From NCBI RefSeq assembly GCF_001428525.1, contig NZ_LMHW01000014.1, positions 186,001-250,000 of the forward strand: a stretch of DNA of 64,000 bases, in the 5' to 3' direction. The stretch's first letter is position 1. The number at the start of each line of letters is the position of its first letter. The stretch comes from Flavobacterium sp. Root186. Lineage in GTDB: Bacteria > Bacteroidota > Bacteroidia > Flavobacteriales > Flavobacteriaceae. Positions 51,919-60,292 of this stretch are shown piece after piece. The position numbers and the translations under genes are program-made. The notes under the pieces were generated by a model. The model was not told the DNA's origin, did no database searches, and saw nothing but the letters and a program-made list of their open reading frames with translations.

Positions 51919-52506
51919 ATGAGTACATTAAATGATCAACATTATATCGATAAAATTCTACAAGGCGAGACAAATGCATTTGCCATTCTTGTTGATCGTT
52001 ATAAAGATATGATCTTTACTCTGGCACTCAAAATGGTCAAAAACAGAGAGGAAGCAGAAGAAGTTTCGCAAGACACTTTTATCAAAATTTATAATTCGCT
52101 CAATAAATTTAAAGGCGATTCTAAGTTTTCGACCTGGATTTATAAAATCGCTTATAATACTTGTCTGGACAGATTAAAGAAAAGCAAAAAAGAGGATTTA
52201 AATATTTCGATAGATGATTTTTCATCTCATTTAATCAAAACAATGAATACTGCTTTGAGCGCTTTAGAAGATAAAGAACGAAAGCAGACTATTCAAAATT
52301 GTTTAAATTTGTTACCGAGTGAAGAGAATTTCCTGCTGACTTTGTTTTATTTTGAAGATCAAAACTTAGAAGAAATTAGCAAAATCATGAGCATCAATGC
52401 TAATAATGTCAAGGTAAAATTATTCAGGAGCCGACAAAAATTAGCCGTAATTTTAAAAAAGCAGTTAGAACCAGAAATAGTAGAGTATTATGAAAGAGGA
52501 AGATAA
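51919..52506 (+). CDS. ECF-type RNA polymerase sigma factor
   Basis: A 195-residue sigma-70 family factor with only regions 2 and 4. Region 2 has FAILVDRYKDMIFTLALKMV, EEAEEVSQDTFIKIYNSLNKF and FSTWIYKIAYNTCLDRL; region 4 has LPSEENFLLTLFYFEDQNLEEISKIM and NANNVKVKLFRSRQKL. It directs transcription of an unknown regulon. Its 3' end overlaps by 17 bp the membrane-protein gene that probably encodes its anti-sigma partner. Confidence 0.9.
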   Translation: MSTLNDQHYIDKILQGETNAFAILVDRYKDMIFTLALKMVKNREEAEEVSQDTFIKIYNSLNKFKGDSKFSTWIYKIAYNTCLDRLKKSKKEDLNISIDDFSSHLIKTMNTALSALEDKERKQTIQNCLNLLPSEENFLLTLFYFEDQNLEEISKIMSINANNVKVKLFRSRQKLAVILKKQLEPEIVEYYERGR

Positions 52507-52885
52507 AAATATAGAAAATCTTATTGAAAAAATGATGGCTGAAAACTCTCTTCAATCGCCATCTGCCGACTTTACTTCAAATATAATGTCGAAAATTCTT
52601 GCTGCCGAAGAAGTAAAAATTAAACCCTACAAACCTTTAATTTCCATCTCAACGTGGATTTTTATTGGAATTGCTTTGGCTTTTTTGGTGATTTATAATG
52701 TTTATTTTACCGGAGCAGAAAATAATTTAGAAATAGGAAAATCGTATACCGATAAAATTTCGGCAGTTGTTTCCGGTATTCATATTTCTAAAACCACATT
52801 GTATGCTATTTTAATAGTCCCTTTTATGATTCTAATTCAGATTGGGGTTTTGAAGAATTATTTTGATAAGAAGTATCAGTTGTGA
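52490..52885 (+). CDS. Two-helix membrane protein, putative anti-sigma factor
   Basis: A 131-residue protein with a cytoplasmic acidic-helical N-terminus (KNIENLIEKMMAENSLQSPSADFTSNIMSKIL, about 45 residues), then two membrane helices (WIFIGIALAFLVIYNVYF and LYAILIVPFMILIQIGVL). The 17-bp overlap with the sigma gene and this topology suggest an anti-sigma role. No zinc-binding HxxxCxxC motif is present, so it is not of the classic ZAS type. Confidence 0.6.
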   Translation: MKEEDKNIENLIEKMMAENSLQSPSADFTSNIMSKILAAEEVKIKPYKPLISISTWIFIGIALAFLVIYNVYFTGAENNLEIGKSYTDKISAVVSGIHISKTTLYAILIVPFMILIQIGVLKNYFDKKYQL

Positions 52886-53064
52886 ATTCAGATAAATTCT
52901 GAACAAAAAGCACCTTGATTTTTTTTCAAAATATAACTTGCAATTTAAATCCGGAAAACATATTTTAAGCACTCCTAAAAACTAAATATAATTCATTCAT
53001 TTACAATAGAATTAGGCTCGAAATCGTTATTGTTTTTTTAAGAAAATTTTGAGAACCTAAACCG

Positions 53065-53095
53065 TTGCAAGATTGTAACTTATAGAGTATCTTTG
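53065..53095 (+). promoter_or_regulatory. Promoter of the PfkB-type kinase gene
   Basis: TTG (53065-53067), 20 bases, then TATCTTTG (53088-53095), a full match to the consensus, 24 bp before the start codon. Confidence 0.6.
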
Positions 53096-53118
53096 CACCC
53101 TAATTCGAAATTCATAAA

Positions 53119-54042
53119 ATGAATAAATTATTGATTGTTGGAACGGTTGCTTTCGACGCGATTGAAACTCCTTTCGGAAAAACAGATAAAATTTTAGGTG
53201 GTGCTGCAACGTATATTGGTTTATCAGCTTCATTTTTTAACTTGCAATCGGCCATAGTTTCTGTAGTTGGCGACGATTTTCCTCAAGAACATTTAGACCT
53301 ATTAACTTCAAGAAATATTGATATCTCTGGTATCGAAATTGTAAAAGGCGGTAAAACCTTTTTTTGGAGCGGTTTATATCACAATGATTTAAATTCTAGA
53401 GATACACTAGTAACAGAGTTGAACGTTTTAGCTGACTTTCAGCCAAAAGTTCCTCAAAACTATAAAGATGCTGATGTTGTAATGTTAGGAAATTTACATC
53501 CGTTAGTACAAAGCAGCGTTTTAGATCAATTAGAGAAAAAACCAAAATTAGTAGTTTTAGACACTATGAACTTTTGGATGGACTGCGCCCTTCCTGAATT
53601 ATTAGACGTTATTAAACGTGTAGATGTTATTACAATCAATGACGAAGAAGCAAGACAACTTTCTGGTGAATATTCATTAGTAAAAGCGGCGGCTAAAATC
53701 CAGGACATGGGACCAAAATATGTGGTGATCAAAAAAGGAGAACACGGCGCACTTTTATTCCACAACAGAGAAGTATTTTTTGCACCTGCTTTACCGCTTG
53801 AAGATGTTTTTGATCCAACAGGAGCCGGAGACACTTTTGCCGGTGGATTTTCAGGATTCATTGCGCAAAGCGAAAACATCTCGTTTAACAATTTGAAAAA
53901 TGCAATAATTTACGGTTCTAATTTAGCTTCGTTCTGCGTAGAGAAATTTGGAACAGAAAGGATGGAAACATTAAGCAAAGCAGAAGTAGCGATTCGATTA
54001 CAGCAATTTAAGTCGTTAACTCAGTTTGACATAGAAATATAA
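53119..54042 (+). CDS. PfkB-family carbohydrate kinase
   Basis: A 307-residue ribokinase-like sugar or nucleoside kinase. The N-terminal VGTVAFDAIETPFGKTDKILGGAATYI has the conserved GG of the substrate lid, and DPTGAGDTFAGGFSG near residue 235 holds the catalytic aspartate and anion hole. The substrate is not clear. In flavobacteria this gene is regularly next to purF, separated here by a terminator-like hairpin; a link to purine metabolism is inferred only. Confidence 0.85.
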   Translation: MNKLLIVGTVAFDAIETPFGKTDKILGGAATYIGLSASFFNLQSAIVSVVGDDFPQEHLDLLTSRNIDISGIEIVKGGKTFFWSGLYHNDLNSRDTLVTELNVLADFQPKVPQNYKDADVVMLGNLHPLVQSSVLDQLEKKPKLVVLDTMNFWMDCALPELLDVIKRVDVITINDEEARQLSGEYSLVKAAAKIQDMGPKYVVIKKGEHGALLFHNREVFFAPALPLEDVFDPTGAGDTFAGGFSGFIAQSENISFNNLKNAIIYGSNLASFCVEKFGTERMETLSKAEVAIRLQQFKSLTQFDIEI

Positions 54043-54050
54043 TGCCCAAA

Positions 54051-54078
54051 AGCCTCGATAACACGGGGCTTTTTTATT
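54051..54078 (+). terminator. Terminator between the PfkB-type gene and purF
   Basis: AAGCC and GGCTT with inner CG pairing form a short stem followed by TTTTTTAT, 10 bp after the stop. It suggests that purF is transcribed partly from its own promoter. Confidence 0.65.
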
Positions 54079-54122
54079 ACGTTAATACACACAACTTACA
54101 ACAACACAAAATACAAAAAACA

Positions 54123-56021
54123 ATGAGCGACGCTTTAAAACACGAATGTGGTATAGCCTTAGTTAGACTTCTTAAACCGCTTGAATATTATAAAGAGAAA
54201 TACGGAACTGCTTTTTATGGAATACAAAAAATGTATTTAATGATGGAAAAGCAGCACAACCGTGGCCAGGATGGTGCAGGATTTGCCAGCATAAAACTAG
54301 ATGTTGAGCCTGGACAACGCTACATAAGCAGAGTTCGTTCAAACCATTCTCAGCCAATACAAGATGTTTTTAAACAAATCAATGAGCGAATCAGTGAAGA
54401 ATTAAAAGCACAGCCTGAAATTGGTGACGATGTTCAAAAAATAAAATCAGAAATTCCATATGTTGGCGAATTGTTTTTAGGACACGTTCGTTACGGAACT
54501 TTCGGAAAAAACAGCATCGAAAGTGTACATCCATTTTTACGTCAAAGTAACTGGATGCACCGTAACCTTATATTGGCCGGAAACTTCAATATGACCAATG
54601 TTAAAGAGCTTTTCGAAAACTTAGTTGAATTGGGACAGCATCCAAAAGAAATGGCTGATACCGTTACTGTAATGGAAAAAATTGGTCACTTCTTAGACAA
54701 AGAAGTTATGCAATTGTACCAAGACTGTAAAGCTGAAGGTTATTCTAAAAGAGAAGCTTCTCCTGTAATTGCTGAACGTCTGGATATTGCAAAAATACTA
54801 GGCCGTTCTGCTAAAAACTTAGATGGTGGTTATGCAATGGCTGGTTTATTAGGTCATGGTGACGCTTTTGTTTTTAGAGATCCAGCCGGAATTCGTCCAG
54901 CCTATTTTTACCAAGATGATGAAGTAGTTGTTGTAGCTTCTGAAAGACCTGTTATTCAAACGGTATTTAATGTTCCTTTTGAAAGCGTTCAGGAAATCGA
55001 TCCGGGAAATGCTTTAATTATCAAAAAAAGCGGAAAGGTTTCGATGCAGCAAATCTTAGAACCAACTGTAAAAAAAGCTTGTTCATTTGAAAGAATTTAT
55101 TTCTCAAGAGGAAGTGATGCCGAAATTTATCAGGAACGCAAAAATTTAGGTAAATTAATTTTACCTGCTGTTCTTAAGGCAATTGACAGCGATACAGACA
55201 ATACTGTTTTTTCTTATATTCCAAATACAGCCGAAACTTCATTTTATGGTTTAGTCGAAGCTGCTCAGGATTTCTTAAATCAGAGAAAAAATAATTACAT
55301 TTTAGAAAACAGAAATACACTTACTGCCGAGACACTTCAGGAACTTCTAGCTGTAAAGATACGTACAGAAAAAGTGGCTATTAAAGATGCTAAACTCAGA
55401 ACCTTTATTACTGAAGACAGCAGCCGTGATGATTTAGTGGCTCATGTTTATGATGTTACGTATGGTGTAATTAAACCAGAAGACAATTTGGTTATTATTG
55501 ACGATAGTATTGTTCGTGGTACTACATTAAAAATGAGTATCATTAAAATGATGGATCGTTTGAAACCAAAACGTATTGTGATTGTTTCATCGGCACCACA
55601 AATTCGTTATCCTGACTGTTACGGAATCGACATGGCAAAACTTGAAGGACTTGTTGCCTTTAGAGCTGCTTTAACATTATTGAAAGAAAGAAACTTATAT
55701 CATATTGTTGACGAGGTGTATGCTAAATGTAAAGCACAGGAAAATTTCGCAGACACGGATGTTGTGAATTATGTAACTGCTATTTACGATCAATTTACAC
55801 CAGAAGAAATTTCAGATAAAATAGCCGAGATGTTAAGTTCTCCGGAAATTAATGCCGAAGTAAAAATTATTTTCCAAAAAGTAGAAGATTTGCATATTGC
55901 GTGTCCTAAAAACTTAGGAGACTGGTACTTTACAGGTGATTATCCTACCCCAGGAGGAAACCGTGTTGTAAACCGTGCGTTTATGAATTTCTACGAAGGA
56001 AAAGACGCCAGAGCGTATTAA
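54123..56021 (+). CDS. purF: Amidophosphoribosyltransferase, Bacteroidota long form
   Basis: A 632-residue enzyme that starts purine synthesis by moving ammonia from glutamine to PRPP. The N-terminal Ntn-type glutaminase has its cysteine at residue 9 in KHECGIALV, so a short leader must be removed. NRGQDGAGFAS and LGHVRYGTFGKNS belong to the same domain. The PRPP-binding motif NLVIIDDSIVRGTTLKMS lies near residue 455. It is longer than the usual 470-510 residues, as seen in this phylum. ATG 54123 is supported by this N-terminus; the frame upstream overlaps the terminator. Confidence 0.93.
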   Translation: MSDALKHECGIALVRLLKPLEYYKEKYGTAFYGIQKMYLMMEKQHNRGQDGAGFASIKLDVEPGQRYISRVRSNHSQPIQDVFKQINERISEELKAQPEIGDDVQKIKSEIPYVGELFLGHVRYGTFGKNSIESVHPFLRQSNWMHRNLILAGNFNMTNVKELFENLVELGQHPKEMADTVTVMEKIGHFLDKEVMQLYQDCKAEGYSKREASPVIAERLDIAKILGRSAKNLDGGYAMAGLLGHGDAFVFRDPAGIRPAYFYQDDEVVVVASERPVIQTVFNVPFESVQEIDPGNALIIKKSGKVSMQQILEPTVKKACSFERIYFSRGSDAEIYQERKNLGKLILPAVLKAIDSDTDNTVFSYIPNTAETSFYGLVEAAQDFLNQRKNNYILENRNTLTAETLQELLAVKIRTEKVAIKDAKLRTFITEDSSRDDLVAHVYDVTYGVIKPEDNLVIIDDSIVRGTTLKMSIIKMMDRLKPKRIVIVSSAPQIRYPDCYGIDMAKLEGLVAFRAALTLLKERNLYHIVDEVYAKCKAQENFADTDVVNYVTAIYDQFTPEEISDKIAEMLSSPEINAEVKIIFQKVEDLHIACPKNLGDWYFTGDYPTPGGNRVVNRAFMNFYEGKDARAY

Positions 56022-56085
56022 AAAAGTATTAACAAAAGGTTAATTTGTGCATTTCATCGGTTTTTTTTGCCGTTTATCTTGTTTG

Positions 56086-56117
56086 TTTGGTAAAAATGAA
56101 AAGCTACAATACTTTTG
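56086..56117 (+). promoter_or_regulatory. Promoter of small RNA copy 1
   Basis: TTTG (56086-56089), 20 bases, then TACTTTTG (56110-56117), a full consensus match, predicting transcription from about 56123, exactly at the start of the repeated unit. Confidence 0.65.
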
Positions 56118-56119
56118 GG

Positions 56120-56195
56120 AAACCATAACATTAGTAGGTTAAGTTTATGGTAGATTTGGGGCAAAAAGGGTGGAAGCGATTCCACCTTTTTTATT
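56120..56195 (+). ncRNA. Candidate small RNA, copy 1
   Basis: A 76-nt unit with a 5' hairpin (CCATAA...TTATGG, 56123-56150), a single-stranded GTAGATTTGGGGCAAAAA linker and a 3' intrinsic terminator GGTGGAA-GCGA-TTCCACC plus T-run. A full consensus promoter precedes it and no reading frame fits. It differs from copy 2 by only three bases, of which one keeps the terminator stem paired. Confidence 0.6.
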
Positions 56196-56304
56196 GGAAT
56201 AAACTCAAGTATTTCTCCTTTAAGATATTGCATTCATTTCATCGGATATATTTACCTTTCATCCGAAAAATTTTCTTAATAAAAATAACTGTCATACATT
56301 TATA

Positions 56305-56380
56305 AAACCATAACATTAGTAGGTTAAGTTTATGGTAGATTTGGGGCAAAAAAGGTGGAAGAGATTCCGCCTTTTTTATT
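56305..56380 (+). ncRNA. Candidate small RNA, copy 2
   Basis: A repeat of copy 1, 185 bp downstream. The 5' hairpin and linker are identical; the terminator stem is GGTGGAA-GAGA-TTCCGCC, where A-to-G gives a U-G wobble and C-to-A falls in the loop. Its -7 box, TACATTTA (56295-56302), has one mismatch, so this copy may be weaker or differently controlled. Confidence 0.55.
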
Positions 56381-56453
56381 TTTTTTTAAAGAACAAAGAA
56401 TATAGAGCAAAGAATAAAGATTGCTGACCATAGTTTTAATATTAAATAACAAT

Positions 56454-56490
56454 AAAAAAAGACGGATAGCTCAGGCCATCCGTCTTTTTT
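56454..56490. terminator. Bidirectional terminator before sodA 3' end
   Basis: AAAGACGGAT and ATCCGTCTTT form a 10-bp stem with flanking A- and T-runs, 32 bp beyond the sodA stop on the minus strand. Confidence 0.8.
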
Positions 56491-56521
56491 CTTTACTCTT
56501 TATTCTATTCTCTTTCTTAGA

Positions 56522-57133
56522 CTATTTATCTAAAGCATATCTTCTAGCAACTTCTGTCCAGTTAATTACACTGAAGAAAGCCTCAATATAATCTGGTCTT
56601 CTGTTTTGGTAATTTAAGTAGTAAGCATGCTCCCAAACATCCATTCCTAAGATTGGAGTTCCACCGTTACCAGCAACTTCCGGCATTAATGGATTATCTT
56701 GATTTGGTGTTCCTACAACTTCTAATTTTCCACCTTTAAGTACTGTTAACCAAGCCCATCCTGATCCAAATTGTGTTGCACCAGCTTTAGCAAATTTTGC
56801 TTTAAACTCTTCGAAAGTTCCGAAAGAATCTTCGATAGCAGCTAATAAATCTCCTGTTGGCAATCCTCCTCCATTTGGAGACATTACAGTCCAGAACAAG
56901 TTGTGGTTATAAAAACCTCCACCGTTATTACGAACTGCTGCGTTAGATTTATCTAAGTTAATTAAGATGTTTTCAATTGTTTTTCCCTCTAAATCTGTTC
57001 CTGCAATAGCAGCGTTAAGATTTGTCGTGTATGCATTGTGGTGCTTTGTATGGTGGATTTCCATTGTACGTGCATCAATATGTGGTTCTAATGCATCATA
57101 TGCATAAGGTAATTGTGGTAATTCAAAAGCCAT
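56522..57133 (-). CDS. Superoxide dismutase, Mn/Fe family
   Basis: A 203-residue cytoplasmic superoxide dismutase. Metal ligands are H27 in [12 protein letters not shown], the histidine in FYNHNLFW, and D and H in [26 protein letters not shown] and the glutamine in TPNQDNPL are features of the Mn-type or cambialistic branch rather than the classic Fe-type. A TAnnTTTG box lies about 37 bp upstream. The metal cannot be fixed by sequence alone. Confidence 0.93.
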   Translation of the reverse strand: MAFELPQLPYAYDALEPHIDARTMEIHHTKHHNAYTTNLNAAIAGTDLEGKTIENILINLDKSNAAVRNNGGGFYNHNLFWTVMSPNGGGLPTGDLLAAIEDSFGTFEEFKAKFAKAGATQFGSGWAWLTVLKGGKLEVVGTPNQDNPLMPEVAGNGGTPILGMDVWEHAYYLNYQNRRPDYIEAFFSVINWTEVARRYALDK

Positions 57134-57169
57134 GATATAAGGATTTTTATGGTTTATAATAATTTATCC

Positions 57170-57177
57170 CAAATTTA
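57170..57177 (-). promoter_or_regulatory. -7 box of the superoxide dismutase gene
   Basis: TAAATTTG on the minus strand matches TAnnTTTG, 37 bp upstream of the start codon. No clear -33 element. Confidence 0.45.
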
Positions 57178-57271
57178 GACATTTAACTTTGGAATTGAAA
57201 ATACTATTTCGTTATAATTCAATTTAATTAATGATAAATCAGTTTTTTAAAATATAAATAACTGAAAATCT

Positions 57272-57898
57272 TTATTTTCCATTAAAAGTGGTCATGGTGT
57301 TTTCTAAGCCGGCTGTTCCAAAAGATTTTATAATTTCAGCCGAAGTTTCTAAACGTTCCGGTAATTTTGAATTTTCGTCTTCACTCCATTCCCCCAAAAC
57401 ATAATCTATCTGCTGCCCTTTTTTAAATTGATCACTGATTCCAAATCTGAATCGGGTATATTGCTGAGTATTTAAAACCAGATTAATATTTTTCAATCCG
57501 TTATGGCCGCCATCACTTCCTTTTGGTTTGATTCTGATAGTTCCGAATGACAGGTTTAGATCGTCTGTAATGACCAAAACATTTTCCAGTGGAATATTTT
57601 CTTTGTCCATCCAGTATTTTACTGCTTTTCCGCTAAGGTTCATGTAGGTATTTGGTTTAAGCAGAAGAAAGGTTCTTCCTTTAAACTTATATTCGGCCAG
57701 AGATCCTAGTTTTACGGTTTCGAATGAAAGACTTTCTTTTCTGGCTAAAAAGTCTAATACTTTAAATCCTATATTGTGTCTTGTGTTTACGTATTCGGCA
57801 CCAATATTTCCTAAACCAACGATTAAATATTTCTTCATATTATCTATGTTCTCTTCTTTTTGTGTTGATGAAAACAGTTTTGTTATCCATTTTATCAT
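57272..57898 (-). CDS. pth: Peptidyl-tRNA hydrolase
   Basis: A 208-residue Pth that frees tRNA from stalled peptidyl-tRNA. The core starts MKKYLIVGLGNIGAEYVNTRHNIGF with the catalytic histidine, and has LLKPNTYMNLSGKAV, VITDDLNLSFGTIRIKPKGSDGGHNGLKNI and FRFGIS. The ATG at 57898 gives a 20-residue basic N-terminal extension that is common in flavobacterial annotations; the ATG at 57838 would give the minimal family length and is equally possible. Confidence 0.93.
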   Translation of the reverse strand: MIKWITKLFSSTQKEENIDNMKKYLIVGLGNIGAEYVNTRHNIGFKVLDFLARKESLSFETVKLGSLAEYKFKGRTFLLLKPNTYMNLSGKAVKYWMDKENIPLENVLVITDDLNLSFGTIRIKPKGSDGGHNGLKNINLVLNTQQYTRFRFGISDQFKKGQQIDYVLGEWSEDENSKLPERLETSAEIIKSFGTAGLENTMTTFNGK

Positions 57899-58142
57899 GA
57901 TGCAAAAATAGGGTTTAATGTTGGTAATTAGAAAATGTGACAATTAGATAATTTGATCTTAACCGCAAGGCACGTTAAGAATTTGCACGCTGATGAAGCG
58001 GATTTAAATTGATTAACGCTGATTTTGTTTTTCACTTTCTTTTCTGAATGCTAGTAACAAGAATACTTTAAGCCTTTTGAAACTCTGGCTCTTTGACCTT
58101 TCTTAGAGCCTTAGTACCTCAGCATCTCAGAACCTTTCAAAA

Positions 58143-58174
58143 AAAAAGCACCAATCTTTCGATTGATGCTTTTT
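58143..58174. terminator. Terminator after rplY
   Basis: AAGCACCAATC and GATTGATGCTT (one mismatch) with a TTTC loop and flanking A- and T-runs, 20 bp past the rplY stop on the minus strand. To its left (57950-58140) lies a gene-free stretch with GCTGATTT/AACGCTGATTT words like those in the palindrome at 20190-20351. Confidence 0.75.
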
Positions 58175-58192
58175 GTATTGATTTGAAAAAAA

Positions 58193-58804
58193 TTATTTTT
58201 TCTTTCCTTTTGCAGGAGCTTTTGCAGCTTTTGCAGCTTCTTGAGCAGCTTTCATAGCAGCACGAGAAATTCTTACCTGAGCAACAACTGTGTTGTCTGG
58301 GTGCATTACTTTGTATTCTGGTTGACCAACTTTAGTAACGTATAATTTGTTACCCATTTCAAGTGGAGTAATGTCAGCTTCAACAAAATCAGGAAGATTT
58401 TTAGGTAAAGCTTTTACTTTTAATTTACGAGTGTTTAAACGTAAAACACCACCTGCAAGAACACCTTTAGATGTACCAACAATTTTCACAGGAACTTCCA
58501 TTGTGATTTCTTTATCATCAAATAATTGGAAGAAGTCAATGTGTAAGATTTTGTCAGATACAGGGTGAACCTGAATGTCTTGTAAAATTGCATTGAATGA
58601 TTTTCCTTTTCCAAGTTCGATCACAACTGTGTGAGCGTTTGGAGTGTAAACCAAGTTTTTGAATGCCGCAGCGTCCGCTGAGAAATGTACTGCCTGATTT
58701 CCTCCGTATAACACGCAAGGAACCGCTCCAGCATTACGTAAGGCTTTAGTTGACACTTTGCCCACGCTTTCTCTTTCTGATCCTTTAATTGTAATCGATT
58801 TCAT
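58193..58804 (-). CDS. rplY: 50S ribosomal protein L25/general stress protein Ctc
   Basis: A 203-residue L25/TL5/Ctc-type protein that binds 5S rRNA. The N-terminal L25 domain ([33 protein letters not shown]) is followed by the beta-rich TL5-type C-terminal domain ([25 protein letters not shown]) and an alanine/lysine-rich tail ([18 protein letters not shown]). It lies 126 bp after prs; the prs-rplY-pth order is conserved widely. Confidence 0.95.
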   Translation of the reverse strand: MKSITIKGSERESVGKVSTKALRNAGAVPCVLYGGNQAVHFSADAAAFKNLVYTPNAHTVVIELGKGKSFNAILQDIQVHPVSDKILHIDFFQLFDDKEITMEVPVKIVGTSKGVLAGGVLRLNTRKLKVKALPKNLPDFVEADITPLEMGNKLYVTKVGQPEYKVMHPDNTVVAQVRISRAAMKAAQEAAKAAKAPAKGKKK

Positions 58805-58838
58805 TGTAAAAAAATATAGTTATTAATAAATATTCTTG

Positions 58839-58923
58839 TTTGCTGTAAGCTTTAAGCAATAAGCTTTAGGCTTTTTTAATGAATTTTGGAAAATGCTTAA
58901 AGCTTACTGCCTAAAGCCTATTG
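58839..58923. repeat. Palindrome between prs and rplY, TAAGCTTTAAGC type
   Basis: GCTGTAAGCTTTAAGCAATA plus AGCTTTAGGC (58840-58870) pairs with the stretch GCTTAAAGCTTACTGCCTAA plus AGCCTATTGCC (58893-58923). It is an imperfect inverted repeat of about 30-bp arms, containing the words TAAGC and GCTTA several times. Confidence 0.5.
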
Positions 58924-58930
58924 CCAAAAA

Positions 58931-59872
58931 TTACATTATAAATTTTCCACTAATGGAATTGTTGTGGTGCACCATGTGCATAACTTCGGCAAAAAGAGGT
59001 GCACAACTCACTACTCTAATTTTATTTGATTCTTTCTTTAACGGAATTGAATCTGTTACGATCAATTCTGTTAATTTAGAATTTTCAATTTTCTCATACG
59101 CACTGCCGGATAATATAGCGTGTGTACAAATTGCTCTTACACTTAGTGCTCCTTTTTCGATCATTAAATCGGCTGCTTTTGCTAAAGTTCCTCCTGTATC
59201 GATCATGTCGTCTACTAAGATTACGTTACGACCTTTTACTTCACCAATTAATTCCATAGTGTCGATAACGTTAGCTGCTTTTCTTTGTTTATAACAGATT
59301 ACTACATCTGATTCTAAAAACTTAGAATAAGCATAAGCTCTTTTTGAACCTCCCATATCTGGAGATGCAATAGTCAAATTTTCTAAATTTAAACTTTGCA
59401 CGTAAGGCAAAAAGATTGTAGATGCAAATAAATGATCTACTGGCTTTTCAAAGAATCCCTGAATTTGATCTGCATGCAAATCCATTGTCATGATTCTTGT
59501 TGCTCCTGCAGCGGTTAGTAAATTAGCTACTAACTTCGCTCCAATCGGAACTCTTGGCTTGTCTTTTCTATCCTGTCTTGCCCAACCAAAATACGGCATA
59601 ACAGCTGTAATATGTCTTGCTGATGCACGCTTTGCAGCATCAATCATTAATAACAATTCCATCAAATTATCTGCAGATGGGAAAGTTGAACACACAATAA
59701 AAACACGTAATCCTCTGATTGACTCTTCATAAGACGGTTGAAATTCTCCGTCACTATACGTTGACATCGTTACTTTTCCTAACGGAATTCCGTATTGTTC
59801 TGCAATTTTTTCTGCAAGATAAACACTTTGTGAACAAGCAAAAATTTTAGCTTCTGGTTCTAGGTGCGACAT
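58931..59872 (-). CDS. prs: Ribose-phosphate pyrophosphokinase
   Basis: A 313-residue PRPP synthetase, source of PRPP for purines (with purF and purN in this window), pyrimidines, histidine and NAD. It has MDLHADQIQGFF, the flexible-loop region KFLESDVVICYKQRK, and the PRPP-binding NVILVDDMIDTGGTLAKA. ATG 59872 (MSHLEPEAKIFACSQS) is preferred over a GTG 12 codons upstream. A TAnnTTTG box lies about 123 bp upstream, giving a long leader. Confidence 0.95.
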   Translation of the reverse strand: MSHLEPEAKIFACSQSVYLAEKIAEQYGIPLGKVTMSTYSDGEFQPSYEESIRGLRVFIVCSTFPSADNLMELLLMIDAAKRASARHITAVMPYFGWARQDRKDKPRVPIGAKLVANLLTAAGATRIMTMDLHADQIQGFFEKPVDHLFASTIFLPYVQSLNLENLTIASPDMGGSKRAYAYSKFLESDVVICYKQRKAANVIDTMELIGEVKGRNVILVDDMIDTGGTLAKAADLMIEKGALSVRAICTHAILSGSAYEKIENSKLTELIVTDSIPLKKESNKIRVVSCAPLFAEVMHMVHHNNSISGKFIM

Positions 59873-59994
59873 TATAATTTGTTGTTTTTGCTCCGCTGCG
59901 CTCTGCACAATTCGGCTTTAGGATTTACGTAAAGCCAGACTTGTATAAATGCCTCGGGTGTAGTTAGTTGTGTGTGCGTCGTTTTAACGAGGTG

Positions 59995-60002
59995 CAAATT
60001 TA
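59995..60002 (-). promoter_or_regulatory. -7 box of prs
   Basis: TAAATTTG on the minus strand, matching TAnnTTTG, about 123 bp before the prs start. The leader is long but I see no riboswitch class that I can name. Confidence 0.45.
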
Positions 60003-60068
60003 TAAAATTTATTGGACACTGAAAGGAAATATTTAAGTATTTTTAGTAGATGATTTAATTTTATTTTT

Positions 60069-60076
60069 TACATTTG
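60069..60076 (+). promoter_or_regulatory. -7 box upstream of tRNA-Leu
   Basis: TACATTTG matches TAnnTTTG and lies 86 bp before the tRNA. The leader would be processed off. Confidence 0.4.
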
Positions 60077-60161
60077 CACCGTGTTAAAGGAATGGGCACA
60101 TTTTTGAACTCATTCTATTGCGTTAAAATAATTGATTTATCATTATTTTTTCGTCTGCTAA

Positions 60162-60241
60162 GCCCGGATGGCGGAATTGGTAGACGCGCTGGTCTCAAAC
60201 ACCTGTGGGAAACCGTGCCGGTTCGACTCCGGCTCCGGGTA
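60162..60241 (+). tRNA. tRNA-Leu (CAA)
   Basis: 80 nt with acceptor GCCCGGA pairing TCCGGGT, D-arm TGGCGGAATTGGTAGACGC, anticodon CAA at 60196-60198 (reads UUG), a class II variable arm around TGTGGGAAACCGT, T-arm GGTTCGACTCC and discriminator A. CCA is not encoded. Confidence 0.93.
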
Positions 60242-60242
60242 C

Positions 60243-60292
60243 AAAAAAGTCCGTAAAAACGTTGTAAATCAACTTATTACGGGCTTTTTTTT
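60243..60292 (+). terminator. Terminator after tRNA-Leu
   Basis: AGTCCGTAA and TTACGGGCT form an imperfect stem with a long loop followed by TTTTTTTT, directly after the tRNA. Confidence 0.65.

Larger units (their letters stand above)
56022..56521. other. Intergenic region with duplicated RNA units
   Basis: 500 bp without a protein gene, holding a 185-bp periodic duplication: two 76-nt units (56120-56195 and 56305-56380), their promoter regions with a shared TTTCATCGG word (56052-56060 and 56237-56245), and the sodA/purF-side terminator at 56454-56490. Confidence 0.7.

Noticed and set aside
56120-56380. CRISPR-like repeats
   Set aside because: Only two copies of 76 nt with a 109-nt spacer, each ending in an intrinsic terminator; no array and no cas gene.
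59873-59995. PRPP or purine riboswitch in the prs leader
   Set aside because: The leader is long, but I could not recognise the conserved core of any riboswitch class.
60074-60256. A 60-codon open frame on the plus strand with a sequence unlike any family
   Set aside because: It runs through the whole tRNA-Leu gene, so its second half is translated tRNA; not a protein gene.
60162-60292. tRNA-Leu 3' end as an integration site for the RHS region
   Set aside because: No integrase gene and no repeated tRNA end were found between the tRNA and the right edge.
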